Shown: piece after piece, positions 37,561 through 45,336 of the stretch
Numbering within the stretch: position 1 is the stretch's first letter
Layout: every line of letters starts with the position of its first letter
Assembly: GCA_002162815.1 (NCBI GenBank)
Contig: MAAT01000041.1
Coordinates: 1 to 64,000, forward strand
DNA: 64,000 nt
Source of the DNA: Gammaproteobacteria bacterium 53_120_T64
GTDB taxonomy: Bacteria; Pseudomonadota; Gammaproteobacteria; Pseudomonadales; Porticoccaceae
Reading direction: 5' to 3'
Made by a program: the position numbers and the translations under genes
Notes under the pieces: model-generated
Seen by the model: the letters and a program-made list of their open reading frames with translations, nothing else
What the model was told of the DNA's origin: nothing
Database searches by the model: none

Positions 37561-37785
37561 TTAGCCGCCAAACAGTCCGCCGAGCAGTCCGCCAAACAGC
37601 CCGCCAATGATGGTGGTGATTTCGCTCAGAAAGTCGGTTTCAAATCCAAATTCAACTGTGAAGTCGCTAAAGGATGCGCCAAAGCTAAAGTCGCCACCCA
37701 GGTTGATGCCGGTACCAAAGCTGAAGGCTCCTGATACCGAGTCAATTTCGCTAGCGCTCAATTCGCGAATCATTTCATTGCTCAT
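37561..37785 (-). CDS. Microcin/bacteriocin-like precursor peptide, 74 aa
   Basis: Not recognised as a described family, but it has a double-glycine-type leader: MSNEMIRELSASEIDSVSGA closely resembles the class II microcin leader pattern (microcin V: ELDSVSGG). Processing after Gly19-Ala20 would release 54 residues with 14 Gly, 11 Phe, three Asp and three Glu, and no Lys, Arg, His, Cys or Trp. The core starts FSFGTGINLGGD and ends GGLFGGLLGGLFGG, a glycine-zipper-like hydrophobic tail. A good ribosome-binding site (ggag, 8 nt) precedes the ATG. A C39-peptidase exporter and its fusion protein are encoded divergently. Secreted antibacterial or self-assembling peptide is the likely role. Confidence 0.75.
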   Translation of the reverse strand: MSNEMIRELSASEIDSVSGAFSFGTGINLGGDFSFGASFSDFTVEFGFETDFLSEITTIIGGLFGGLLGGLFGG

Positions 37786-37831
37786 AATTATTCTCCGTGT
37801 TGTTGGTTTAATTTCAATTGTAGAGTTTATG

Positions 37832-37926
37832 GATCGACAGCCGGTAAGAATTGACAGCTCGATAATCTAAACTCGGTGCGGATAGTAATTGCCAGATTAA
37901 AATTTTTATACTGCTAAAATTGACAG
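37832..37926. repeat. Repeated aattgacag elements in the divergent promoter region
   Basis: The 9-mer aattgacag occurs at 37849-37857 and 37918-37926, and a variant gatcgacag at 37832-37840, all in the same orientation. They lie between the divergent precursor and exporter genes and may be binding sites for a shared regulator. They include TTGACA, but no well-spaced -10 box was found for the + strand. Confidence 0.4.
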
Positions 37927-37933
37927 GTTTTAA

Positions 37934-38119
37934 TTGTTATTTGTTGCGCTGGTTAAAAGTGATATGCCATTCGTCGAGAATGTTTCTATTGCCTTGTGGC
38001 GCTGTGTCAAGCTGTCGTACAATTTCTTGGTCGTCTTCTTTCCATGGTCTTATGTCGTTTGGCTGGGTATGTGGTTGCTGGCTAATAATGGATCGGCCAG
38101 TGGCCGCGTAATGGAATAG
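37934..38119 (+). CDS. Small membrane-protein frame, possible immunity protein
   Basis: Frame of 61 codons from TTG at 37934, or 51 from ATG at 37964, ending 13 nt before the fusion-protein gene. The product has one strong hydrophobic segment (YNFLVVFFPWSYVVWLGMWL) rich in aromatic residues and short polar ends. Class II microcin operons usually encode a small membrane immunity protein, and position makes this the best candidate. No clear Shine-Dalgarno sequence precedes either start, so translation is uncertain. Confidence 0.4.
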   Translation: MLFVALVKSDMPFVENVSIALWRCVKLSYNFLVVFFPWSYVVWLGMWLLANNGSASGRVME

Positions 38120-38132
38120 TAGATGTAAAATC

Positions 38133-39380
38133 ATGTCGAATATTTTTCGAAAAGAAGTCCTTAATAATAAAAACAATAACTGGCTTGGTAAAACTTTACT
38201 GATACAGCCGCTGTCTTTTTATGTAATAACAACGGCCTTGGTGTTGGTTGTTGGTGTTGCGCTTGTCTATTTGATCTGTGCTGAATATACCCGTAAAGAA
38301 CATGTTAATGGCTATCTTGTGCCCGATAAAGGCGTCATTAAAATCATTCCAAGTCAGGCGGGTTTTTACAGTAAAATATTGGTCAACAATGGCGACCTCG
38401 TCTCTCGAGGGAGCCCTGTCGCGGTTGTGAATGCGCAATATACAATCGATGGTGGTGAGAATGTTGAGCGCTTGCTTTTAAAAGAATTACAGCTTGAGAA
38501 TCTTAATATTGACGGTCGTATTGACCTTGAATATAAAAAACTCAATAGCGAAATAGAAAGCCTCACCTCTAGGGCTGAAGGCCTTGAGCGAGAGTTGGAG
38601 CAGCTCAGGCAGCAAGAGTCCCTGCAAAAAAAACGTTTATTGCTGGCTCAGCAATTGCGTAAGTCTTACCAAGATTTACGCAATAAATATTTTATATCTG
38701 ATATTGAATACGAAGAGCAGTATGAAAAAGTACTTAATTATGAGCAGGAGCAATCGGCCTTTGCTCGGCAGATAATTATTAAAAGCAATGAGCTGGTTAA
38801 GGCTCGCCATGATTTAGGGCGAATTCCCCTGTTAACGCAGGAGCGGGTGGCATCCCTAGAATCTGAACAGTCGACCTTGCGGCGGCGCATAACGGAAATT
38901 TCGGGTCGTGAGAGTTATGTGCTAACAGCGCCAGCAAAAGGGCGGATTGCCACCTTGCGCATGAGCGAGGGGCAGATCACCGCTCCGGGCGAAGTGATGG
39001 CCGATTTGCTACCTGAGGGTGCCTCGCTGCAAGCGCATCTTTATGTGCCCTCGCGAGCGATAGGGTTTATCACCCCAGGCTTGGCAGTCAATGTGCAATA
39101 CCACGCTTTCCCCTATCAGCACTTTGGCGCTTATCTTGGGCGAGTTTTGGAGGTTAGTGACACTATTTTGTCACCCTCCGAACTGTCGATAGAGCTGCCT
39201 CTTAAGGAGCCTGTCTATAAGGTTGTCGTGGCCCTCGATGGTCAGCAGGTCAGCGCCTATGGTGAGGCCCTAGACTTGCAGGTGGGGATGCTACTCAGCG
39301 CCGACATTTCGGTCGACACGCGAAGTCTAATGGACTGGCTACTCGACCCCCTCTACCGATTGAAAGAAAGCCTGTTATGA
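38133..39380 (+). CDS. HlyD/CvaA-family membrane-fusion protein of a peptide exporter
   Basis: Periplasmic adaptor linking the inner-membrane ABC exporter to a TolC-like outer-membrane channel. The 415 residues have a short cytoplasmic N-terminus, one membrane segment (FYVITTALVLVVGVALVYLI, about 30-50), a lipoyl half-motif, a long coiled coil (about 110-260, rich in Glu/Leu/Gln), the second lipoyl half (LTAPAKGRIATLRMSEGQIT) and a beta-barrel region. This is the CvaA type found in microcin V export. The start codons of its first half are A+T-rich. The stop overlaps the exporter start by ATGA. No tolC is in the window. Confidence 0.9.
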   Translation: MSNIFRKEVLNNKNNNWLGKTLLIQPLSFYVITTALVLVVGVALVYLICAEYTRKEHVNGYLVPDKGVIKIIPSQAGFYSKILVNNGDLVSRGSPVAVVNAQYTIDGGENVERLLLKELQLENLNIDGRIDLEYKKLNSEIESLTSRAEGLERELEQLRQQESLQKKRLLLAQQLRKSYQDLRNKYFISDIEYEEQYEKVLNYEQEQSAFARQIIIKSNELVKARHDLGRIPLLTQERVASLESEQSTLRRRITEISGRESYVLTAPAKGRIATLRMSEGQITAPGEVMADLLPEGASLQAHLYVPSRAIGFITPGLAVNVQYHAFPYQHFGAYLGRVLEVSDTILSPSELSIELPLKEPVYKVVVALDGQQVSAYGEALDLQVGMLLSADISVDTRSLMDWLLDPLYRLKESLL

Positions 39381-41533
39381 CAGATTCAACATTGTTGCAT
39401 ATCAAAAAACGCGGCAAGTTGCCGGTTACTCTGCAGACGGAGGTGGCGGAGTGTGGCTTGACGTGCCTGTCAATGATCGCGGGTTATCACGGCTACGACA
39501 CCGACTTGCACTCTCTGCGCCGCCGCTTTCCAGTGTCTCTAAAAGGGGCGACGCTGGCGCATATTATTCAAGTTGGCGAGCAGCTAGAACTCTCGGCTCG
39601 GGCGTTGCGAGTCGAGCTTGGTGCCCTTGATAATTTACAAACACCGGCAATTCTGCACTGGGATCTCAACCACTTCGTGGTACTTAAGGCGGTCTCCGGC
39701 TCAAAAGTGGTGATCCACGACCCCGCTAGGGGGCGGCGGGTGCTGACACTGGAGGAGTTTTCCAAACACTTTACCGGTGTCGCCGTTGAATTTACCCCAA
39801 CCACTTCCTTTAAGACTGAGAAGGCGGTTGAGCAGGTTCGCCTGTTCGATTTTTTACGGGCCACAGGGGGTATTAAAAAGGCCTTTGCTCAACTCCTGGT
39901 GTTATCGGTGTTGTTGCAGATCTTTGCCATTGCCAGCCCCTTTTATATGCAGCTGGTGGTCGATCAGGCGCTGACCACCTATGATCGTGATCTACTCATT
40001 GTTTTGGCCCTAGGCTTTTTATTGTTGGCGGTGATTAAGGTGGTGACCAACAGCTTTCGGTCCTGGGTGATTGTCTATCTGGGTAATACCTTGAGCTTTC
40101 AAATGGGCGGTAATTTGTTCCGCCACCTTATTCATCTGCCCCTCGATTTTTTTGAAAAGCGTCATATTGGCGACCTGATTGCCCGCTTCGGCTCCATGGA
40201 TGCCATCCAAAAAATGCTTACCACGGGTATGGTTTCCGCGTTGGTCGACGGGGTGATGGCCATTACCACCTTTATTATGATGTGGATTTACGCGCCGCTG
40301 TTGGCGCTGGTGGTCCTGGGGGTGGTGTTGATTTATACCGCCATTCGGCTGGCAATGTTTCTGCCCTTGCGCACCTTGACCGAGGAGGAAATCGTTGCCC
40401 GCGCTAAAGAGCAGTCGAACTTTATGGAAAGCCTGAGAGCCATCCAAAGTATCAAAATATTTGGCAAGGAGTCCGATCGTCAGTCGTTGTGGAAAAATTG
40501 CTATGCCGATGTTGCCAATAGCCGAATTCGCCTCGGCAAATTTCGCGTTGCCTACACTAGTATCAATGAGCTTTTGTTCGGTGCCGAAAATGTTCTGGTT
40601 ATCTACCTCGGGGCCTCGATGGTGCTCGATGGTGGTTTTTCCATCGGCATGCTCTATGCGTTTATCGCCTATAAAACCCAATTTTCGCAGAAGACCTCAA
40701 CCCTGATTGAACAGTTGATTGAGTTTAGGATGCTCGGCCTGCACCTCAGTCGCTTATCGGACATCGTGCTGACGGAAAAGGAAAGCTTGGGCGAGGCTAC
40801 GGCCTTGGGCCATGACTTTAAAGGTGAGCTAGCGCTGAGCAATATTCAGTTTCGCTATTCCGATACCGATCCCTACCTGTTCACGGATTTAAACATGCAC
40901 ATTAAGCCAGGCGAGGCGGTCGCCATCGTTGGGCCCTCGGGTTGTGGCAAGTCGACCCTGCTAAAAGTGATGATGGGACTGCTGCCCGCGGATGCCGGGG
41001 ATATTAGCTACGACGGTCGCAAGCTCGGTGAGCTGGGGCTGCAGGGTCTGCGCGCGAACCTTGGTGCGGTGATGCAGGATGATCAGTTGCTATCGGGTTC
41101 CATCGCCGACAATATCGCCTTTTTTGAGGCTAGCCCCGAGCAGGAGCGAATCGAGGCCTGTGCCAAGCTAGCCAGTGTGCATCAAGATATCGCGCAAATG
41201 ACGATGAGCTACCAGTCCCTGATCGGCGATATGGGTACCACGCTCTCGGGTGGGCAAAAACAGCGCATATTGCTGGCGCGTGCGCTGTACCGCCAGCCCA
41301 AGTTGTTGTTTATGGATGAGGCGACGAGTCACCTCGATGTGCAGACCGAGCGTGTGGTCAATGAGGCGATTAAGGCCTTGGATGTGACCCGTGTCATTAT
41401 TGCCCATCGGCCGGAGACAATACGCACCGCTGACCGGGTATTGCTGCTGGAGAGGGGTGTGTTGCGCGATGTCACGCCACCGGAGTTAACCCCGCCACTG
41501 TCGGGGCGGGGGCCGCTGCGACCCGGTGAGTAG
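39377..41533 (+). CDS. Peptidase-containing ABC exporter (CvaB-like, C39)
   Basis: Inner-membrane transporter that trims double-glycine-type leaders and exports the peptide. The 718 residues comprise a C39 peptidase domain (about 15-140) with catalytic Cys26 (AECGLTC), His99 (NHFVVL) and Asp115 (IHDPA), a transmembrane domain (about 165-440) and an ABC ATPase with Walker A GPSGCGKST (519-527), signature LSGGQ (623-627), Walker B LLFMDE (643-648) and His677. All catalytic residues are present, so it should be active. Its likely substrate is the 74-residue precursor encoded divergently 1.6 kb upstream. Confidence 0.94.
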   Translation: MTDSTLLHIKKRGKLPVTLQTEVAECGLTCLSMIAGYHGYDTDLHSLRRRFPVSLKGATLAHIIQVGEQLELSARALRVELGALDNLQTPAILHWDLNHFVVLKAVSGSKVVIHDPARGRRVLTLEEFSKHFTGVAVEFTPTTSFKTEKAVEQVRLFDFLRATGGIKKAFAQLLVLSVLLQIFAIASPFYMQLVVDQALTTYDRDLLIVLALGFLLLAVIKVVTNSFRSWVIVYLGNTLSFQMGGNLFRHLIHLPLDFFEKRHIGDLIARFGSMDAIQKMLTTGMVSALVDGVMAITTFIMMWIYAPLLALVVLGVVLIYTAIRLAMFLPLRTLTEEEIVARAKEQSNFMESLRAIQSIKIFGKESDRQSLWKNCYADVANSRIRLGKFRVAYTSINELLFGAENVLVIYLGASMVLDGGFSIGMLYAFIAYKTQFSQKTSTLIEQLIEFRMLGLHLSRLSDIVLTEKESLGEATALGHDFKGELALSNIQFRYSDTDPYLFTDLNMHIKPGEAVAIVGPSGCGKSTLLKVMMGLLPADAGDISYDGRKLGELGLQGLRANLGAVMQDDQLLSGSIADNIAFFEASPEQERIEACAKLASVHQDIAQMTMSYQSLIGDMGTTLSGGQKQRILLARALYRQPKLLFMDEATSHLDVQTERVVNEAIKALDVTRVIIAHRPETIRTADRVLLLERGVLRDVTPPELTPPLSGRGPLRPGE

Positions 41534-41839
41534 TCGATTGCTTACGTGTTGTTAATAACACCTTTTATCGCCGCTAGCTGTATTGCTCAGTGTGTGGCGA
41601 TAGATGTTGAAATTTTTCGCGTACATAGCCGGTTAGTTAAAAGTGTCTAAGCTATTGTTTTTAAGCGTGGCGGTGAAAGCTCCTGTCTTTTTACGGGATG
41701 CATTCTTAATAGGGAGCCGTAGGCATGTTAATTCATTAAACGTTGTCGTTTTGAGTCAGTCTTGAATTCTGACGCTTCAGGTCAGTATATTGAGCAATGT
41801 TAGCGGTAAGGCTATGGCCTAACGCGATGTCTCGATTGC
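41534..41839. other. Intergenic region after the exporter
   Basis: 306 nt without a supported gene. Just after the exporter there is a weak terminator-like hairpin gtgtt / aacac (41546-41550 with 41557-41561) followed by ctttt. The convergent ATP-grasp gene ends at 41840. No second precursor-like frame was found here. Confidence 0.45.
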
Positions 41840-42778
41840 TCAGAAGTTGTTTCGGGCATAGTCAACACGATCATCGACATGCCAGTCTTTTTGCGCCAGG
41901 TTTTCGATGTTTTGTAGGCGCGAGCGCAGGCCGATACCACTGGCGATTTGTATAAACAGGCCGGGCCTAGCATTGACCTCTAAAATTAGCGGCCCCCGGG
42001 TTTTATCCAATACGATGTCGCAGCCCAGGTAGCCGAGTTCGGTGAAATCGTGACAATGCCCCGCAAGCTGGAGCAGTTTGCGCCAGTCGGGGATGACCAG
42101 GTCGGCAAATTCAACCCCGGTGTCGGGATGGTGGCTGATTATTTTATTGTGTTGTACGGCTTTTAGGGCGGTGCCACGCGTGATATCGAGGCCCACGCCG
42201 ACGGCGCCCTGATGCAGGTTGGCTTTGCCATCAGAGGCGCTGGTCGGGCAGCGCAGCATGGCCATTACCGGAAAACCCTGAAAGACGATAATACGGATGT
42301 CCGGCAGGCCCTCATGGCTGTACTTATCCAGTACTTGGTCGCCGTGCACCAAGGTTTCAAAAAAGGCGACATCGGGCTTGCCACCGAGGCTGTACACGCC
42401 ACTGAGGATGTTAGAGACATAGTGGCGGATGGCACCGTCGGTGAGCAGAGCCCCAGAGGGCTTAAAAAACTGTTCTCCCCGGCGATGACTAACCACCAAA
42501 ATTCCCTTGCCGCCACTGCCCCGTGCGGGTTTTATAACAAAACTCTGTTGGTTTTTGAGTAGGCTTGGCAATGTTCGCAACTGCACGGGGGATTCAATCA
42601 CGCCCAGTAGCTTGGGTACCGGCAGATGAACGGCGGTGGCTGCCTTTTTTGTTTTTAGCTTATTGTCGACGAGGGGAAAGTTCTCGCGTTTGTTATAGCG
42701 AGAGATATAAGCGACATTGCGCTCGTTGAGGCCCAGCACGTCGGCATTGCGCAACTTCTTGTGGCGGTTAATCCACAT
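41840..42778 (-). CDS. RimK-type ATP-grasp ligase (alpha-L-glutamate ligase-like)
   Basis: Predicted amide-bond-forming enzyme of 312 residues, related to RimK. ATP-grasp motifs include FVIKPARGSGGKGILVV, HGDQVLDKYSHEGLPDIRII, seen here in part as YSHEGLPDIRIIVFQG, and the metal site LILEVNARPGLFIQIA. It belongs to a widely conserved three-gene set with the transglutaminase-like 7TM protein upstream (30-nt gap) and the retropepsin-like protein. The acceptor peptide or protein is unknown; comparative-genomic work has predicted peptide tagging or cell-envelope modification. Confidence 0.87.
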   Translation of the reverse strand: MWINRHKKLRNADVLGLNERNVAYISRYNKRENFPLVDNKLKTKKAATAVHLPVPKLLGVIESPVQLRTLPSLLKNQQSFVIKPARGSGGKGILVVSHRRGEQFFKPSGALLTDGAIRHYVSNILSGVYSLGGKPDVAFFETLVHGDQVLDKYSHEGLPDIRIIVFQGFPVMAMLRCPTSASDGKANLHQGAVGVGLDITRGTALKAVQHNKIISHHPDTGVEFADLVIPDWRKLLQLAGHCHDFTELGYLGCDIVLDKTRGPLILEVNARPGLFIQIASGIGLRSRLQNIENLAQKDWHVDDRVDYARNNF

Positions 42779-42808
42779 GCTTGAGCTCCCGTTGTCGCAG
42801 CGCCACTA

Positions 42809-44335
42809 TCACTCCACGGCGCTATGAAAGCGGAACAGCTCGTTCAGTCGGTAGCCGGAGTACTGGCCGAGCAGCAGAATAATGCCGAGTACGGCGAGTA
42901 GCAGTTCGGGGAAGTTGTAGCTTAGGTGGCCAGCGAATACGTTCGTCATCGCCAGGTAAGCCACGATGGCAACAGTGAGGCTGCCGATGCCCTGTATCGC
43001 CACTTCGTGGCCGCCATCCTCCTCCCAGGTAATGGACAGGCGCTCAATGGTCCAGGCCAAAATAACCATTGGAAAGAAGGTCATATTGAGCATTTGCTCG
43101 AGCCCTAACTTGTGGCTAACAACGCTAAATACGGCCATCAGCATCACCACAACAATCAATACGGCGGCAATTCGCGACACCATTAATAAATCGAGCTGGC
43201 TCAGATAGGAGCGAATCCATAGCCCGACAATAACCAGTGCGGTGAGTAAGCCGACCCCTGTTAGCAGTGAGGTTTGCATAAAGGCCATGGCGATTAATAC
43301 CGGCATAAACGTACCCGATGTGCGGATGCCGATCAGTACGCGAAACAGCACGACCACGAGGGCGCCAATAGGCACCAGTAATAACAGTTTAAAGACCGCC
43401 TGTTTTTCAACGGGTAGGCTGTAAATGTTGAAGTCGATAAGCGCTGAGCTGGGATTCTGGGTGTGCATCAGCGCGACGTTTTTGCTGGATAGGTCGTTGG
43501 CAATAAGAGAAAAGCGAATTTTTGAGCGCTGCCCTCCCTCGAGCTGCAAGAGGGAATCTCCGCCGCGCTGCCAGATAAAGAAGTCTTCGGGCAGGCCAAA
43601 CCTAGCGGTCACTGGGTCGGCAATCTGCCAGCCATGGCCGTCGTAGAATTCCAGTAATTCGCTGGCGACCTGGTTGCGAACTCTGTCGGCGAGGCTGAGA
43701 CCTCGCACTATGTGTGAGGCAACCCCGGCGCGGGCCAATAACTGCAAGGCAAGACTGGCTGTTGAGACACGGTGGCGAGGGTCATTTAGGGAGTGACTGC
43801 CGTCGAGCATTTCGTGTTGATGCAGCAGTTTGAACAGTTGCGTTGCAAAGCTGCGGGGGTCTGCAGAGAGTGCTCGAGCTTGGGTGATCAAGGCGCTCGC
43901 AGCCGATTCCTGAGAGGGGCTCCAAATCAGCTTGTCGGCTAATGGCGAGGCTTTGGGTGGCTCATTGACTGTCGGACTTCCCCCCTGTCGGGCGATTTTA
44001 AGCTTGTAGTACAGGGTTTGCTGGCCTCCGGCTTCACGTCGCGTCCAAATGGCGCGCCGTTGTTCGCCGTCGTTGCGGATATCAAAGCCGTAGCCGGATG
44101 AGGCGAAAGTTTCGTCGACTACTTGGTAAGTGTGCTGGGACTGTGGCAGGGCGAGATCTACGGTAATAGCTTGCTGCTCGGCGAAAAAGGTAATTTTAGC
44201 TTCAATTTCCCAAATGCGAGTCAGGTTGCCCGGTGACAGCGGAAAGTTTAAGGCGATATTTTTATAGAGCGCGAGGCCGAGGCCGCTGGCGATAAACACC
44301 AGTGCGAGTAAATAGACTTGGGCGCGAGAGGACAT
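42809..44335 (-). CDS. Inactive-transglutaminase domain protein with seven membrane helices
   Basis: Inner-membrane protein of 508 residues. After an N-terminal membrane anchor (VYLLALVFIASGLGLALY) comes a periplasmic transglutaminase-like domain (about 45-310) that lacks a clear catalytic Cys-His-Asp set, consistent with the inactive-transglutaminase family. About seven membrane helices follow in the last 190 residues (KLLLLVPIGALVVVLFRVLI, FMPVLIAMAFMQTSLLTGVG). The domain probably binds rather than processes peptides. It lies between the ATP-grasp and retropepsin genes in one operon, 10 nt after the latter. Confidence 0.88.
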   Translation of the reverse strand: MSSRAQVYLLALVFIASGLGLALYKNIALNFPLSPGNLTRIWEIEAKITFFAEQQAITVDLALPQSQHTYQVVDETFASSGYGFDIRNDGEQRRAIWTRREAGGQQTLYYKLKIARQGGSPTVNEPPKASPLADKLIWSPSQESAASALITQARALSADPRSFATQLFKLLHQHEMLDGSHSLNDPRHRVSTASLALQLLARAGVASHIVRGLSLADRVRNQVASELLEFYDGHGWQIADPVTARFGLPEDFFIWQRGGDSLLQLEGGQRSKIRFSLIANDLSSKNVALMHTQNPSSALIDFNIYSLPVEKQAVFKLLLLVPIGALVVVLFRVLIGIRTSGTFMPVLIAMAFMQTSLLTGVGLLTALVIVGLWIRSYLSQLDLLMVSRIAAVLIVVVMLMAVFSVVSHKLGLEQMLNMTFFPMVILAWTIERLSITWEEDGGHEVAIQGIGSLTVAIVAYLAMTNVFAGHLSYNFPELLLAVLGIILLLGQYSGYRLNELFRFHSAVE

Positions 44336-44345
44336 TGATGCCGGT

Positions 44346-44960
44346 TTATTGCGCGATTAAGCGCTGGCTAACATCGACGATGGCCAGGTTGCGCAGGAAA
44401 TTGCGGCCGATTAACACCGGGTAGGTCATGGTGGCGCGCTCGGAGAGGGAGACATCAATTTGCTCGCTTAAGGCGCCGAGGCTGACGGTCATTTTTACCA
44501 CTAGGCGTCGCTCCCGTGTCTCGCTGCCGGCGCGCTTGATGAGTACGGTGCGGGCCAGGGGCCTTTCAATGATCATCGCGGCGGGCATTGACGGGTGGAT
44601 AATTTGGAAGCGCACCCAGTCACGGCCGTCCCGTTCGAAGGTAACAATATTGCTGGCGTGAATAGAGGTGCCGGCGGCCCCGGTGTCGATACGGGCCATA
44701 AAGCTCTGCCCGGGTGGGGTGATATTGACGCGCTCAACTTCACCAATCAGCAGTCTATCGGCAACTCTGGCGGCTGGGCTCACCGGGCAGCGGTGTGGCT
44801 TATGAGTTGGGCAGGCCTTTTGTTGCACGGTCGAGTGGGGCGATACGTTGACGAGAGTGGGGCAGATAGTGGTTTTGGCGGGCGTGGGGCAATGCGCGCT
44901 ATGGGCTGAATTTTGGCCTTGTTGCTTAGCGGGACTGCCAGCGCAGGTGGATAGCGTCAA
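44346..44960 (-). CDS. Retropepsin-like aspartic protease, probable lipoprotein; start unclear
   Basis: Member of the family formerly called ATP-dependent zinc protease, now seen as retropepsin-like: ARIDTGAAGTSIHA carries the Asp-Thr-Gly active site, and YPVLIGRNFL follows. From TTG at 44960 it has 204 residues beginning TLSTCAGS. Translating the same frame upstream to the stop at 45018-45020 gives LPIALTLVLTLSTCAGS, a typical lipoprotein signal, but no ATG, GTG or TTG occurs there before 44960. The true start is therefore rare (ATT or CTG) or lost. The Cys/Pro/His-rich segment before the protease is variable. First gene of the three-gene operon. Confidence 0.8.
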   Translation of the reverse strand: MTLSTCAGSPAKQQGQNSAHSAHCPTPAKTTICPTLVNVSPHSTVQQKACPTHKPHRCPVSPAARVADRLLIGEVERVNITPPGQSFMARIDTGAAGTSIHASNIVTFERDGRDWVRFQIIHPSMPAAMIIERPLARTVLIKRAGSETRERRLVVKMTVSLGALSEQIDVSLSERATMTYPVLIGRNFLRNLAIVDVSQRLIAQ

Positions 44961-45336
44961 TACGAGAGTCAGTGCAATCGGTAGGCGAGGGGAGGTTTTA
45001 TCAAGTTTGACTTCGCTTTACTCGCTGTCCCTTAAATGTTCTGCCAACTAAGCCCTTTGGGGGAAATTTGCCGAGCAGAATTGCCCGCGCGCTATTGTCG
45101 CTGATGCCGATAAAATTGCAATGCCGATGAGGCCTAATGCTGAGGGTGTTGCTTGGGGGTATTGGTTGTTCAGTTATCAGCTCAGTAATAAGCGTTGCGC
45201 AGTTGTGACAAGTAGACGGGGGAGGGGTTCCCTTACGTTTTGTCTAGGCAGGGCTGGTCAGCGGTCTAGCCAGGCTAAGTAAAACAGCATCGTGCAGTTA
45301 TGATGAAAAACCCATAACAACATTGTTGAGAAAACC
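44961..45336. other. Divergent intergenic region
   Basis: 376 nt between the retropepsin-like gene and the secreted small protein. The first 60 nt extend the lipoprotein signal frame on the minus strand. Near the + strand gene there is a 6-bp hairpin gttatg / cataac (45297-45302 with 45313-45318), then a second small inverted repeat in the leader. No other gene is supported. Confidence 0.4.

Noticed and set aside
37441-37734. 97-codon + strand frame overlapping the precursor gene
   Set aside because: It is largely the complement of the Gly/Phe repeats, giving a low-complexity Ala/Lys/Gln product, and has no good ribosome-binding site; the minus-strand gene has one and a recognisable leader.
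37920-37925. TTGACA as the -35 box of the exporter operon
   Set aside because: No acceptable -10 hexamer lies 16-18 nt downstream; the sequence is better explained as part of the repeated 9-mer.
31895-41533. DUF4214 protein as the substrate of the C39 exporter
   Set aside because: It has no double-glycine-type leader and is separated by ppnN and the LuxR gene; the 74-aa precursor is a far better substrate.
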